This document shows, piece after piece, positions 33,214 through 42,020 of a stretch of 64,000 nt of DNA. Origin of the DNA: an uncultured Lachnoclostridium sp. (lineage in GTDB: Bacteria; Bacillota; Clostridia; Lachnospirales; Lachnospiraceae); NCBI GenBank assembly GCA_948330435.1, contig CAOJBY010000007.1, positions 1 to 64,000 of the forward strand. Reading direction: 5' to 3'. Both the position numbers and the translations under genes were made by a program. The notes under the pieces were generated by a model. It saw only the letters and a program-made list of their open reading frames with translations. It ran no database searches and was not told where the DNA came from. Numbering within the stretch: the stretch's first letter is position 1; each line of letters begins with the position of its first letter.

Positions 33214-33878
33214 TGAAAGAATTAGAAGTAAAAAGCATGTACACATTGACGGAGACACTGGCGGCACCCTTGCTGTCCGAGGTGACCTATCCCTGGGAGG
33301 CGTTACCGAAGATCAGTAGCTTTATTCTGGAGCTTGGGGCAACCTTAAGTGAGGAAGAGTATGAGAAACGGGGAGAGAATATCTGGGTTGCCCGTTCCGC
33401 AAAGGTGGCTCCCACTGCATCCATTACCGGTCCTGCCATTATCGGAAAGAATGCAGAGGTGCGTCACTGTGCATTTATCCGTGGCAATGCCCTGGTAGGA
33501 GAGGGGGCTGTGGTAGGCAATTCTACGGAGCTTAAGAATGTGATTCTCTTTAACAAGGTCCAGGTGCCCCATTACAATTATGTGGGGGATTCCATTCTGG
33601 GTTATAAGGCCCATATGGGAGCCGGTTCCATTACCTCCAATGTAAAGTCTGATAAGCTTCTGGTAAAGGTTCACGCACCGGAGGGAGATATTGAGACGGG
33701 TATGAAAAAATTCGGAGCTATGATTGGAGATGAGGTGGAGGTTGGCTGCGGTTCTGTGCTGAATCCGGGTACGGTGATTGGGAAAAACAGCAATATTTAT
33801 CCCCTGTCCTCCGTGCGGGGCGTAGTTCCGGCCGATTCTATCTACAAAAAGCAGAGTGAGGTAGCAAAGAAGAGGTGA
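33210..33878 (+). CDS. Left-handed beta-helix acyltransferase-like protein
   Basis: 222 residues. The centre has hexapeptide repeats (VAPTASITGPAIIGKNAEVR, then GNALVGEGAVVGNSTELKNV and GDEVEVGCGSVLNPGTVIGK) that form a left-handed beta-helix as in GlmU-type UDP-GlcNAc pyrophosphorylase or acyltransferase domains. The N-terminal ~60 residues are a helical cap (AAPLLSEVTYPWEALPKISS). No nucleotidyltransferase domain is present, so it is not a full GlmU. The start ATG overlaps the topB stop (ATGA; an alternative ATG is at 33213), after AAAGGAG. The substrate is unknown. Confidence 0.85.
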   Translation: MMKELEVKSMYTLTETLAAPLLSEVTYPWEALPKISSFILELGATLSEEEYEKRGENIWVARSAKVAPTASITGPAIIGKNAEVRHCAFIRGNALVGEGAVVGNSTELKNVILFNKVQVPHYNYVGDSILGYKAHMGAGSITSNVKSDKLLVKVHAPEGDIETGMKKFGAMIGDEVEVGCGSVLNPGTVIGKNSNIYPLSSVRGVVPADSIYKKQSEVAKKR

Positions 33879-33886
33879 ATGTTCCC

Positions 33887-34618
33887 ATGAAAAAGCCTTT
33901 GACTGGAAGTGCACTTAAATGGATTGCCATTCTTACGATGCTGATTGATCATGTGGGAGCATGTCTTATCGAGGTGTTTGCGATGAATGCTTATGGCACA
34001 TCACCGCTGGCCGGGCGGCTTACCGGAGAACAGATTATGGCGTGGTATGATTTTGACATTTATCTACGTCTCATTGGGAGAGTTGCTTTTCCAATCTTTT
34101 GCTTCCTGTTAGTGGAGGGGGCTGTACATACCCGGAATATAGGGAAATATATGATTCGTCTGACGCTGTTTGCCCTTTTGTCAGAGATCCCTTTTGATCT
34201 TGCTTTTCATAATATGCCTTTTTTTGCAGGAAGCCAGAATGTATATCTCACTCTTGCTCTGGGGCTTTTAGCCGTGTGGATTCTGAAAGGATTTAGAGGG
34301 CAGGTTTGGAGACTTCCTTTGGGACTTCTGCCTGCTTTTGCCGCATGGCTTTTGCAGACGGATTACGGGGCTGTGGGGGTTCTGGTGATTGTTCTTATGT
34401 ATCTTCTGCGGAAACAGCCGTGGCTTCGGGCTGTGGCTTGTGTCATTGTGCTTGTGACATTTAATTCTCTGGAGTGGCCGACGGCGTTCTCCTTTCTTTT
34501 GATTGCTCTGTATAATGGCGAAAGAGGGCAGCAGCCCAAGTACTTTTTCTATGGATTTTATCCGGTGCATTTGATGGTGCTGTGGGTGATTGGGAGGTTT
34601 TGCCTGGTGTACGTCTGA
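33887..34618 (+). CDS. TraX family membrane protein
   Basis: 243 residues from ATG 33887, with AGAGGTG upstream; a GTG at 33875 would add four residues. There are about seven to eight membrane helices. The TraX features are visible: ALKWIAILTMLIDHVGACLI at the start, RLIGRVAFPIFCFLLVEGAVHT, and RLTLFALLSEIPFDLAFH. TraX acetylates pilin in F plasmid; in Firmicutes the family is widespread and its role is unclear. It follows the beta-helix gene within 8 bases and ends the topB transcription unit. Confidence 0.92.
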   Translation: MKKPLTGSALKWIAILTMLIDHVGACLIEVFAMNAYGTSPLAGRLTGEQIMAWYDFDIYLRLIGRVAFPIFCFLLVEGAVHTRNIGKYMIRLTLFALLSEIPFDLAFHNMPFFAGSQNVYLTLALGLLAVWILKGFRGQVWRLPLGLLPAFAAWLLQTDYGAVGVLVIVLMYLLRKQPWLRAVACVIVLVTFNSLEWPTAFSFLLIALYNGERGQQPKYFFYGFYPVHLMVLWVIGRFCLVYV

Positions 34619-34747
34619 ACTGTAGCTATGCGTGTAAATTGTTATATGTCAGAACGGTGCATCTATTGACAAAAAAGGAAATTTTTTGTACACTGAGAAC
34701 GGTTCGGACTTATATAAATTCATAATAGGTTGAATGTTTCTACCAAC

Positions 34748-34812
34748 TACCGTAATAGTTGACTATAGGTCTCCCCCAAGGAGGAGCTATATCATCATTA
34801 CGGTATTTTTGT
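34748..34812 (+). terminator. Long terminator after traX-like gene
   Basis: TACCGTAAT (34748-34756) pairs with ATTACGGTA (34797-34805), followed by TTTTT. Inner pairs TATAG/CTATA and CTCC/GGAG extend the hairpin. A GTACACTGAGAACGG sequence at 34687-34701 upstream resembles half of the GTACAC repeat. Confidence 0.7.
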
Positions 34813-34885
34813 TTAGAGACATCCGAGGATACCGGAAAAAGAAAATGTGAGGGTATGGACGGGATAAACGGGGAAGAGTAAAAGC

Positions 34886-34915
34886 AGAAAACACGATGGA
34901 ACTGGAATGGAGGTA
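34886..34915 (+). promoter_or_regulatory. Leader motif copy before FAD oxidoreductase
   Basis: AAACACGATGGAACTGGAAT followed by GGAGGT matches the right-hand part of the recurring motif and supplies the ribosome site for the gene at 34920. The left part (TGACAG) is not conserved here. Confidence 0.5.
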
Positions 34916-34919
34916 GACC

Positions 34920-36329
34920 ATGAGAAACACAGATATTTGTATCATTGGAGCAGGACCGGCGGGCATTTTTACGGCTTTGGAGATGCTGAAGCAGGGAAGT
35001 AAAAAACATATCCTGCTAGTGGAAAAGGGAAGACCGGTGGAGAAGCGGACTTGCCCCAAGTCAAAGACAAAGGAATGCGTAAACTGCAAGCCTTACTGCA
35101 ACATAACCACAGGATTTTCCGGAGCAGGGGCATTTTCGGACGGAAAGCTTTCTTTAAGTTATGAGGTGGGCGGCGATCTGCCAAGGCTTATTGGAGAGGA
35201 TTTCGCCCAGGAAATGATTGATTATACGGATAAGATTTATCTGGAATTCGGTGCGGACACGAAAGTGGAGGGTGTGGGCAACGAAAAGGGTGTCAAGGAT
35301 GTCCGCAAGCGTGCCATTCAGGCCGGATTAAAGCTGGTAGACTGTCCTATCCGCCATCTGGGAACGGAGAAAGCCCAGGAGATCTATTATCAGATTGAGC
35401 AATATCTTTTGGAGCATGGGGTGGAGATTCTGTTTGGATATCACTGCAGAGATTTGGTGGTGGAGCAGGATGTCTGTAAAGGAGTTGTCATTGAAAAAGC
35501 CGGAGCCGGAACAGAGGAGGAGACTGTTTATGCAAAGCACGTAGTAGTTGCTACCGGACGCAAGGGAGCAGACTGGCTGGAGAAGCTATGTGAAGAGCAC
35601 GGAATTGCTCATCAGCCGGGAACGGTAGATATCGGTGTCCGTGTGGAGGTACGCAATGAGATCATGGAGGATGTCAATAACATTCTGTATGAATCCAAGC
35701 TTATCGGATATCCGCTTCCCTTTAAAAACAAAGTCCGTACTTTCTGCCAGAATCCCGGTGGCTTTGTGAGCCAGGAGAACTATGATAATGATCTGGCAGT
35801 AGTAAATGGTCACTCTTACAAGGATTTGAAATCCAATAACACCAACCTGGCCATCCTTTGCTCTCACAATTTCACCCATCCTTTCAATCAGCCCATTGCC
35901 TACGCAAAGAAAGTGGGAGAGCTCACAAATATGCTGGGAGACGGCAAGATCCTGGTACAGCGTTACGGGGATATCCTGGGCGGAAAGCGGACCTGGCAAA
36001 AAGAACTGGCACAATCCAATGTGCATCCATCCCTGCCGGACGCAGTAGCAGGTGACATAACAGCAGCCATGCCCTACCGTGCCATGATAAACATTATCAA
36101 CTTCATTCAGTCCGTGGACCACGTAGTTCCCGGTTTTGCAGCCAATGAGACCCTCCTCTACTCACCGGAGTTAAAGTTCTACAGCAACCGAATCCAAATG
36201 ACACCGGACTTCACCACAAACATCAGGGGCCTCTACTGCCTTGGAGATTCCAGCGGCTGGACCAGGGGCTTGATGATGGCATCCATGATGGGCGTCCTCA
36301 TGGGACGCAGATTAGCAGAAGAAAAGTAA
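34920..36329 (+). CDS. FAD-dependent oxidoreductase (COG2509 type)
   Basis: 469 residues. The N-terminal dinucleotide fold reads DICIIGAGPAGIFTALEML. A Cys-rich segment follows (CPKSKTKECVNCKPYCN), which may hold a metal or Fe-S site. TTGFSGAGAFSDGKLSLS and a second nucleotide motif HVVVATGRKGADWL are typical of the uncharacterised COG2509 FAD dehydrogenases. GLYCLGDSSGWTRGLMMASM near the C-terminus contacts the flavin. The physiological substrate is unknown. It is a single-gene unit with its own leader motif; a gap of 170 bp without features follows. Confidence 0.9.
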   Translation: MRNTDICIIGAGPAGIFTALEMLKQGSKKHILLVEKGRPVEKRTCPKSKTKECVNCKPYCNITTGFSGAGAFSDGKLSLSYEVGGDLPRLIGEDFAQEMIDYTDKIYLEFGADTKVEGVGNEKGVKDVRKRAIQAGLKLVDCPIRHLGTEKAQEIYYQIEQYLLEHGVEILFGYHCRDLVVEQDVCKGVVIEKAGAGTEEETVYAKHVVVATGRKGADWLEKLCEEHGIAHQPGTVDIGVRVEVRNEIMEDVNNILYESKLIGYPLPFKNKVRTFCQNPGGFVSQENYDNDLAVVNGHSYKDLKSNNTNLAILCSHNFTHPFNQPIAYAKKVGELTNMLGDGKILVQRYGDILGGKRTWQKELAQSNVHPSLPDAVAGDITAAMPYRAMINIINFIQSVDHVVPGFAANETLLYSPELKFYSNRIQMTPDFTTNIRGLYCLGDSSGWTRGLMMASMMGVLMGRRLAEEK

Positions 36330-36503
36330 GGTAAGAATAATTTTAAACATACACTGTCAGCCTCCGGGCAGCAGCAAATAAAAATCTGAAAAACCACTGG
36401 ACGAAATCCAGAATTTATGAGAAAATATAATCAAATGCGACAAGCCCTAGAAACCTTACGGCGGCCGCTTAAGATTTTAACTTAACTTGAAAGGAGTTTT
36501 AAA

Positions 36504-37196
36504 ATGATTTATTCACACGAAGTTGAGAAGATGTGTCCGGTAGCACAGGGCGTAAATCATGGCGCTGCTCCGATTCCGGAAGAAGCAAAGTGGGTACAGG
36601 CAAAAGAGATCAAAGATATTTCCGGTTTGACACATGGTGTAGGCTGGTGTGCACCTCAGCAGGGAGCCTGCAAGCTGACCCTGAATGTAAAAGAGGGGAT
36701 TATTCAGGAAGCACTGGTAGAGACCTTAGGGTGCTCCGGAATGACCCATTCCGCAGCAATGGCATCTGAGATTTTGCCGGGAAGAACACTTCTTGAGGCA
36801 CTGAACACCGACCTTGTCTGTGATGCAATCAATACGGCTATGAGAGAGCTGTTCCTGCAGATCGTATACGGAAGAACCCAGTCCGCTTTTTCCGAGGACG
36901 GACTTCCTATCGGTGCCGGCCTTGAGGACCTTGGAAAGGGCCTTAGAAGCCAGGTAGGAACCATGTATGGAACTCTGAAAAAAGGACCCCGCTACCTGGA
37001 GATGGCAGAGGGCTATGTAACCGGAATCGCTCTGGATGCAGAGGATCAGATTATTGGCTACAAGTTTGTAAACCTTGGAAAGATGACCGATTTCATCAAG
37101 AAAGGTGACGATGCCAACACAGCCTGGGAGAAGGCACAGGGACAGTATGGTCGTGTAGATGATGCAGTGAAGATCATCGACCCGAGACAGGAATAA
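36504..37196 (+). CDS. Fe-S cluster assembly scaffold-like protein
   Basis: 230 residues. The fold pattern is that of NifU/IscU-like scaffolds: CAPQQGACKLTLNVKEGIIQ, then LVETLGCSGMTHSAAMASEI, with Cys residues in WCAPQQGAC and GCSGM placed as cluster ligands. The extended C-terminal half (GYVTGIALDAEDQIIGYKFV) is characteristic of the version always paired with a GGGtGRT protein. The start follows AAAGGAG. The next gene begins 18 bases later. Its client is unknown. Confidence 0.8.
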   Translation: MIYSHEVEKMCPVAQGVNHGAAPIPEEAKWVQAKEIKDISGLTHGVGWCAPQQGACKLTLNVKEGIIQEALVETLGCSGMTHSAAMASEILPGRTLLEALNTDLVCDAINTAMRELFLQIVYGRTQSAFSEDGLPIGAGLEDLGKGLRSQVGTMYGTLKKGPRYLEMAEGYVTGIALDAEDQIIGYKFVNLGKMTDFIKKGDDANTAWEKAQGQYGRVDDAVKIIDPRQE

Positions 37197-37214
37197 GCGA
37201 GGAGGTAGACGAAG

Positions 37215-38225
37215 ATGGCATTATTTGAATCATATGAAAGACGAATTGATAAAATCAATGAGGTATTAGGCGGCTACGGCATCGCTTCCCTGGAAGAGGC
37301 AGAGAAGATTACAAAGGATGCTGGTCTTGATGTATACAATCAGATCAAGGGTATTCAGCCTATCTGTTTTGAGAATGCATGTTGGGCTTACACTGTAGGT
37401 GCAGCTATTGCAATCAAGAAAGGCTGCCGTAAGGCTGCAGATGCAGCAGCAGCCATCGGTGAGGGACTTCAGTCTTTCTGTATTCCCGGATCCGTTGCGG
37501 ATACCCGTAAGGTAGGTTTGGGACATGGAAACCTTGGCAAGATGCTTCTGGAAGAGGAGACCGAGTGCTTCGCATTCCTGGCAGGCCATGAGTCCTTTGC
37601 GGCAGCAGAGGGTGCTATCGGTATTGCCGAAAAGGCAAATAAGGTTCGCCAGAAGCCCCTGCGTGTTATCCTGAATGGCCTTGGAAAGGATGCTGCTCAG
37701 ATTATTGCAAGAATTAATGGATTTACATATGTAGAGACCGAGTACGATCCCTACACCAATGAAGTAAAGGAAGTATTCCGCAAGGCTTACTCTGAGGGAC
37801 TCCGTGCCAAGGTTAACTGCTATGGTGCTAACAGTGTTCCGGAAGGTGTTGCGATCATGTGGAAGGAGAGTGTAGACGTATCCATCACCGGTAACTCTAC
37901 CAATCCTACACGTTTCCAGCATCCGGTAGCAGGCACCTACAAGAAAGAGAGACTGGAAGCGGGTAAGAAGTACTTCTCCGTTGCATCCGGTGGCGGCACA
38001 GGCCGTACTCTTCATCCCGACAACATGGCAGCAGGACCGGCTTCCTATGGTATGACCGATACACTGGGACGTATGCATTCTGACGCTCAGTTTGCAGGCT
38101 CCTCTTCCGTACCGGCTCATGTAGAGATGATGGGTCTTATCGGTGCAGGTAACAACCCCATGGTTGGTATGACTGTGGCTGTGGCTGTTTCCATCGAGGA
38201 AGCTGCGAAGGCTGGTAAGTTCTAA
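37215..38225 (+). CDS. GGGtGRT protein
   Basis: 336 residues. The name-giving motif is present in SVASGGGTGRTLHPDNM. The sequence is rich in Ala/Gly, with AVGAAIAIKKGCRKAADAAA-like helical segments, GSVADTRKVGLGHGNLGKML and TEYDPYTNEVKEVFRKAYSE. The family is known only as a conserved partner of the adjacent scaffold protein in anaerobic Firmicutes; its activity is not established. AGGAGG precedes the ATG. Codon use looks strongly biased, as in a highly expressed gene. A terminator follows directly. Confidence 0.9.
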   Translation: MALFESYERRIDKINEVLGGYGIASLEEAEKITKDAGLDVYNQIKGIQPICFENACWAYTVGAAIAIKKGCRKAADAAAAIGEGLQSFCIPGSVADTRKVGLGHGNLGKMLLEEETECFAFLAGHESFAAAEGAIGIAEKANKVRQKPLRVILNGLGKDAAQIIARINGFTYVETEYDPYTNEVKEVFRKAYSEGLRAKVNCYGANSVPEGVAIMWKESVDVSITGNSTNPTRFQHPVAGTYKKERLEAGKKYFSVASGGGTGRTLHPDNMAAGPASYGMTDTLGRMHSDAQFAGSSSVPAHVEMMGLIGAGNNPMVGMTVAVAVSIEEAAKAGKF

Positions 38226-38241
38226 AAAGAAATGTTTAAAT

Positions 38242-38275
38242 ATTTCGCAGGCATAACAGCCTGCGAAATTTTTTT
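38242..38275 (+). terminator. Rho-independent terminator
   Basis: ATTTCGCAGGC (38242-38252) and GCCTGCGAAAT (38259-38269) form an 11-bp perfect stem with a 6-base loop, followed by TTTTTTT. It ends the scaffold/GGGtGRT unit. Confidence 0.95.
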
Positions 38276-38336
38276 GCCCGAAATGCCGATTTTCCGCATT
38301 AAAATAAAGTCAGAATTATTATTTAGAAAAATATAA

Positions 38337-38365
38337 TTGACAAATAAAGAAAGTAATGATAAAAT
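38337..38365 (+). promoter_or_regulatory. Promoter of the sgc-like operon
   Basis: TTGACA (38337-38342), a 17-base spacer, and TAAAAT (38360-38365) give a near-consensus sigma-A promoter about 155 bases before the DeoR gene. The region is very A-rich down to 38500. Confidence 0.75.
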
Positions 38366-38521
38366 AAAAAAAGTAAAAGAAAGATATAAAAATGAATAAA
38401 AAGGAAAAAGAAACTTATACGGAAAATAGGCGATTGAAACGGAACGAAATACAGAGTAAAGGCTTCTTCGGGCAAAGGGAAACTAAAGCAAAGTATAAAA
38501 AGAGAAGTGAGGTTTCATATC

Positions 38522-39283
38522 GTGTATAAAATCGAGAGACAGGAAAAAATATTAGATTATATCAATGAAAAAAGCAGAGTCAGTGTAATAGAACTAAGTG
38601 AGGTGTTCCAGGTTTCCAAAGTGACTATACGGGCGGATATTGATGAACTGGCAATAAATGGATTGGTAAATAAAACTCATGGAGGTGCTGTGAGTAAAAA
38701 TATCGGAATATCTTCTGAAATTCCTTATGAGATTAAGAATCAGAGCAACATAAAGCAGAAGCGAAAGATAGCAAAGGTTGCTTTGCGGTATATAACGAAA
38801 AATGATGTGATTATATTAGATTCCGGCTCTACCACATTTCAGTTAATAGAAGGTCTGCCGGATGGGATAACGGTTATTACAACAGATATCCTTGTGGCTG
38901 TTGAAATAATAAAGAGTAAAAAAGATATACAGCTTATTATGCCGGGAGGTGAAGTGCAAAAATCGGTATATACATTGGAAGGGATTGACACAATACACTT
39001 TTTGGAAAATTTACATGCGGACAAGGTTTTCCTTTCCTGTGATGCATTGGATTTTGAATTTGGCGTTTCTGACAGATCGAGGCTTTCGTCGGCAACAAAA
39101 CAAGCAATGATAGAAGCATCATCAAAAGTAATTCTGCTGGCAGATTCTTCGAAGTACCCTGTTAAGCTGTCGTCAAAAGTTTGTTCTTTGAATTGTCTGG
39201 ATATTTTAATTACAGACAGAATAAAAATGGGAATGCGTGAAAAATGTCAGGATGTGGGGATTGAGGTTTTAGAAACAGATTAA
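38522..39283 (+). CDS. DeoR-family regulator of the sgc-like operon
   Basis: 253 residues from GTG 38522, which has GTGAGG nine bases upstream; GTG 38507 is an alternative. The N-terminal helix-turn-helix reads RQEKILDYINEKSRVSVIEL and FQVSKVTIRADIDELAINGL, then the NKTHGGAVS linker of the family. The C-terminal sugar-phosphate sensor has VIILDSGSTTFQLIEGL, DKVFLSCDALDFEFGVSD and VILLADSSKYP. It probably represses the downstream genes until a phosphorylated substrate appears. It is the first gene and counterpart of E. coli sgcR. Confidence 0.92.
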   Translation: MYKIERQEKILDYINEKSRVSVIELSEVFQVSKVTIRADIDELAINGLVNKTHGGAVSKNIGISSEIPYEIKNQSNIKQKRKIAKVALRYITKNDVIILDSGSTTFQLIEGLPDGITVITTDILVAVEIIKSKKDIQLIMPGGEVQKSVYTLEGIDTIHFLENLHADKVFLSCDALDFEFGVSDRSRLSSATKQAMIEASSKVILLADSSKYPVKLSSKVCSLNCLDILITDRIKMGMREKCQDVGIEVLETD

Positions 39284-39294
39284 GGAGTGACAAG

Positions 39295-40032
39295 ATGGGA
39301 TACTTAGTAGACTTGGATGGGCAGGTAGCACTGGTTACGGGTTCTGGCCAGGGAATTGGAGCGGCTATTGTACAGAAGTTGTCGGAAGCCGGTTGTCAGG
39401 TGATAATGAATGATGTATGTGAAGAAAGCCTTGTGGAGCATACACTACAGGAATGTGAACAGGTTGGGAAACGTCCTTTTTACATAAGATGTGATATTTC
39501 TGATGAACAACAGGTGCAGAAGATGATTCAGAAAATCGTTGATAAATACGGACGTTTGGACATTCTGGTGAATAATGCAGGAATTGTTGCTGACTGGGAT
39601 AAAAGCTATGCAGTAAATACGAAAGGGATGTATTATTGCTGTGAAGCAGCCAGACCCTATCTGCAGCAAACAAAAGGAAGGATTGTGATACTGACTTCAG
39701 CATCTGTTTTTTCAGGTGGAACCGGATTCCCTCAATATAATGTTACAAAAGCAGGATGTTATGCACTGACGCTTTTTCTGGCACGTAATTATGCAAAATT
39801 GGGAATTCGGGTAAACGGGGTTGCACCAGCAGTTATTATGAGTAAAATGCTTGTGACACGTTTTGGCTCGGAGGAAGCAGTTCGTGAGCACTATAGAGAT
39901 ATTATGCCTCTGGGGAAAATAGGAATGCCTGAGGATATTGCAAATATTGTATTGTTCCTTAGCTGTGAACTGTCAGACTATATGACGGGTGAAGTGTTGA
40001 TTGCAGATGGAGGAAGGATGCATATAGGTTAG
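39295..40032 (+). CDS. Short-chain dehydrogenase/reductase
   Basis: 245 residues. Cofactor motif TGSGQGIGAAIVQKL, NNAGIV, the active-site Ser in ILTSASVFSGG, and YNVTKAG (catalytic Tyr-x-x-x-Lys) are all present. VADGGRMHIG-like end GEVLIADGG is typical. An Asp in MNDVCEES after the second strand suggests NAD preference. It probably oxidises or reduces a polyol or keto-sugar of the pathway. It begins 11 bases after the deoR-type gene with AAGGAGTG. The E. coli sgc cluster has no such gene, so this is an added step. Confidence 0.9.
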   Translation: MGYLVDLDGQVALVTGSGQGIGAAIVQKLSEAGCQVIMNDVCEESLVEHTLQECEQVGKRPFYIRCDISDEQQVQKMIQKIVDKYGRLDILVNNAGIVADWDKSYAVNTKGMYYCCEAARPYLQQTKGRIVILTSASVFSGGTGFPQYNVTKAGCYALTLFLARNYAKLGIRVNGVAPAVIMSKMLVTRFGSEEAVREHYRDIMPLGKIGMPEDIANIVLFLSCELSDYMTGEVLIADGGRMHIG

Positions 40033-40044
40033 GAGGAGCAGAAA

Positions 40045-41133
40045 ATGAGAATGGAATTATTAAAAGAACTATGTGAGATATCGGCAATTTCCGGTCATGA
40101 GGATGCGTTGATTCATTATGTGACAGAATACCTGAGAAATTGCACTTCAGATGTTCATGTAGATAAACTGGGAAATGTAACAGCTACCTTTTATGGAACA
40201 GACAAGGATGCTTCTTCCATTGCATTCTTTGCTCATTTGGATGAAATTGGCCTGATTGTCAGAAAAGTGGAAGAAAACGGATTCCTGCGGGTAGAACGGC
40301 TGGGTGGTGTTCCGGAACGTGCACTGGTGTCTCTTGGAGTACAGGTACACAGCCTGGATGAGGGGAGAAACTATCCTGGTGTCTTTGGAATCATTTCTCA
40401 TCATATTACACCGGCTGATAAAAAATATGCAGTATCAACAACAGAGGACTTATATATTGACTTGGGAGTATCCTCCCGTCAGGAAGTTTTAGATATGGGA
40501 ATTGATGTGGGCAGCACGGTAACCTATGCCAATAATTTCCGTAAAATTGGAAATATGATTGTTTCAAAAGCTTTGGATGACAGAATGGGGGTTTATAATC
40601 TGTTGGATATGGCGGATTACCTGACGGATCACCCACAGAAAGCTACAATCTATTTAATATTTACAGTTCAGGAAGAGTTCAATATTCGGGCATGCACGCC
40701 CACCTTTAACCGCTTGAGACCGGATGCGGCAATTTGTGTTGATATCACTCCTTCCTGTGATACTCCGGATACAAAGGGGAAATATGACATAAGGATTGGA
40801 GACGGCCCGGCAATTATGTATATGAATTTTCATGGAAGAGGGACTTTGGGAGGATTGATTCCAAATCCTAAATTAAACCGGTTTATAGAAAAACTGGCAG
40901 GAGACAATCAGATTCCTGTCCAAAAAGAAGTAATCATTGGCGTGATTACGGATGATGCGTTTACACAACATGTTGGAGAAGAAGGAATCCCCATGGGACA
41001 TCTTTCTATTCCGCTGCGATACACCCATTCTCCTGCAGAAGCTGCAAGTGCGGAGGATATTGATAATACAACAAAACTTTTGCTCAAAATCGCAGAAGCA
41101 TTTAACCACCACACGGATTTAAGCCGGGGTTAA
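40045..41133 (+). CDS. sgcX: M42-family metallopeptidase-like protein (SgcX-like)
   Basis: 362 residues. M42 glutamyl-aminopeptidase features: CEISAISGHEDALIHYV, metal ligands in FFAHLDEIGLIV, SKALDDRMGVYNLLDM, the catalytic Glu pair in FTVQEEFNIRACTP, AICVDITPSCDTP and a late His in IPLRYTHSPAEAASAEDI. In the sgc cluster the related SgcX has no proven substrate; a deacylase or peptidase role in sugar metabolism is possible. The start follows AGGAGGAGCAG, 12 bases after the SDR gene. Confidence 0.85.
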   Translation: MRMELLKELCEISAISGHEDALIHYVTEYLRNCTSDVHVDKLGNVTATFYGTDKDASSIAFFAHLDEIGLIVRKVEENGFLRVERLGGVPERALVSLGVQVHSLDEGRNYPGVFGIISHHITPADKKYAVSTTEDLYIDLGVSSRQEVLDMGIDVGSTVTYANNFRKIGNMIVSKALDDRMGVYNLLDMADYLTDHPQKATIYLIFTVQEEFNIRACTPTFNRLRPDAAICVDITPSCDTPDTKGKYDIRIGDGPAIMYMNFHGRGTLGGLIPNPKLNRFIEKLAGDNQIPVQKEVIIGVITDDAFTQHVGEEGIPMGHLSIPLRYTHSPAEAASAEDIDNTTKLLLKIAEAFNHHTDLSRG

Positions 41134-41207
41134 GCAGAAGCGTATTTGATAAATAAACGACTGGGTGGTGCGCAACGCCTGGAAAAAGGAAAGAAAGGGA
41201 AAAATGT

Positions 41208-42014
41208 ATGTGGACTGAAGAGATTTTTGGCGTAAAAAAGCCGGTTATTGCAATGTGCCATTTACAGCCGTTGCCAGGTGACCCCTACTATGATAAGGCC
41301 GGGGGAATGAAAAAAGTAGTAGAAATGGCAAAAAGAGATATGCTTGCACTGCAAAATGGCGGTGTTGATGCAATTATGTTTTCCAATGAGTTCAGTCTTC
41401 CTTATCTGACGAAAGTTAGGACTGAAACGGTGGCTGCTATGGCTCGTGTTATTGGCGAGTTGATGACGGAAATCAAGATTCCTTATGGCGTTAACGTACT
41501 TTGGGATCCGGAAAAATCCATTGATCTGGCATCAGCAGTGGGAGCAAGCTTTGTCAGAGAGATTTTTACCGGTGTATATGCCAGCGATTTTGGACTTTGG
41601 GATACAGACTGTGGCAATGTAATCCGACATAGAAGAGCTGTGGATGCAGAAAATGTAAAGTTGTTGTTTAATATTGTTCCGGAAGCGGCAAAGTATATTC
41701 AGAGGGATGATGTGGTATCTATTGCAAAAAGCACAGTGTTTAATTGTAAGCCTGATGCCTTATGTGTAAGTGGCCTCACGGCAGGAGTGAGCAGCGATGC
41801 TGCAACGCTTCGGCTTGTGAAAGAGGCTGTTCCCGAGACCGTTGTGTTTGCAAATACAGGTGTACGTCCCGAGAATGTAGAGGAGCAGCTTTCTGTTGCA
41901 GATGGGGCTGTGACAGGAACAACCTTTAAACGGGACGGAAAGTTTGAAAATGAAGTAGATGAAGCACGTGTGAAGTATTTTATGGATAAAGTAAAAGCTT
42001 TCCGGAAAGGGTAA
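41208..42014 (+). CDS. sgcQ: BtpA/SgcQ family protein
   Basis: 268 residues, a TIM-barrel-like protein of the BtpA family. Characteristic stretches are VIAMCHLQPLPGDPYYDKAG, QNGGVDAIMFSNEFSLPYL, IPYGVNVLWDPEKSIDLASA, VREIFTGVYASDFGLWDT and ALCVSGLTAGVSSDAATLR. BtpA was first linked to photosystem I assembly; SgcQ in enterics is of unknown catalytic role in the sgc pathway. The start follows AAAGGGAAAA after a 75-bp gap with no other features. The epimerase gene follows by 6 bases. Confidence 0.88.
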   Translation: MWTEEIFGVKKPVIAMCHLQPLPGDPYYDKAGGMKKVVEMAKRDMLALQNGGVDAIMFSNEFSLPYLTKVRTETVAAMARVIGELMTEIKIPYGVNVLWDPEKSIDLASAVGASFVREIFTGVYASDFGLWDTDCGNVIRHRRAVDAENVKLLFNIVPEAAKYIQRDDVVSIAKSTVFNCKPDALCVSGLTAGVSSDAATLRLVKEAVPETVVFANTGVRPENVEEQLSVADGAVTGTTFKRDGKFENEVDEARVKYFMDKVKAFRKG

Positions 42015-42020
42015 AAGCTT

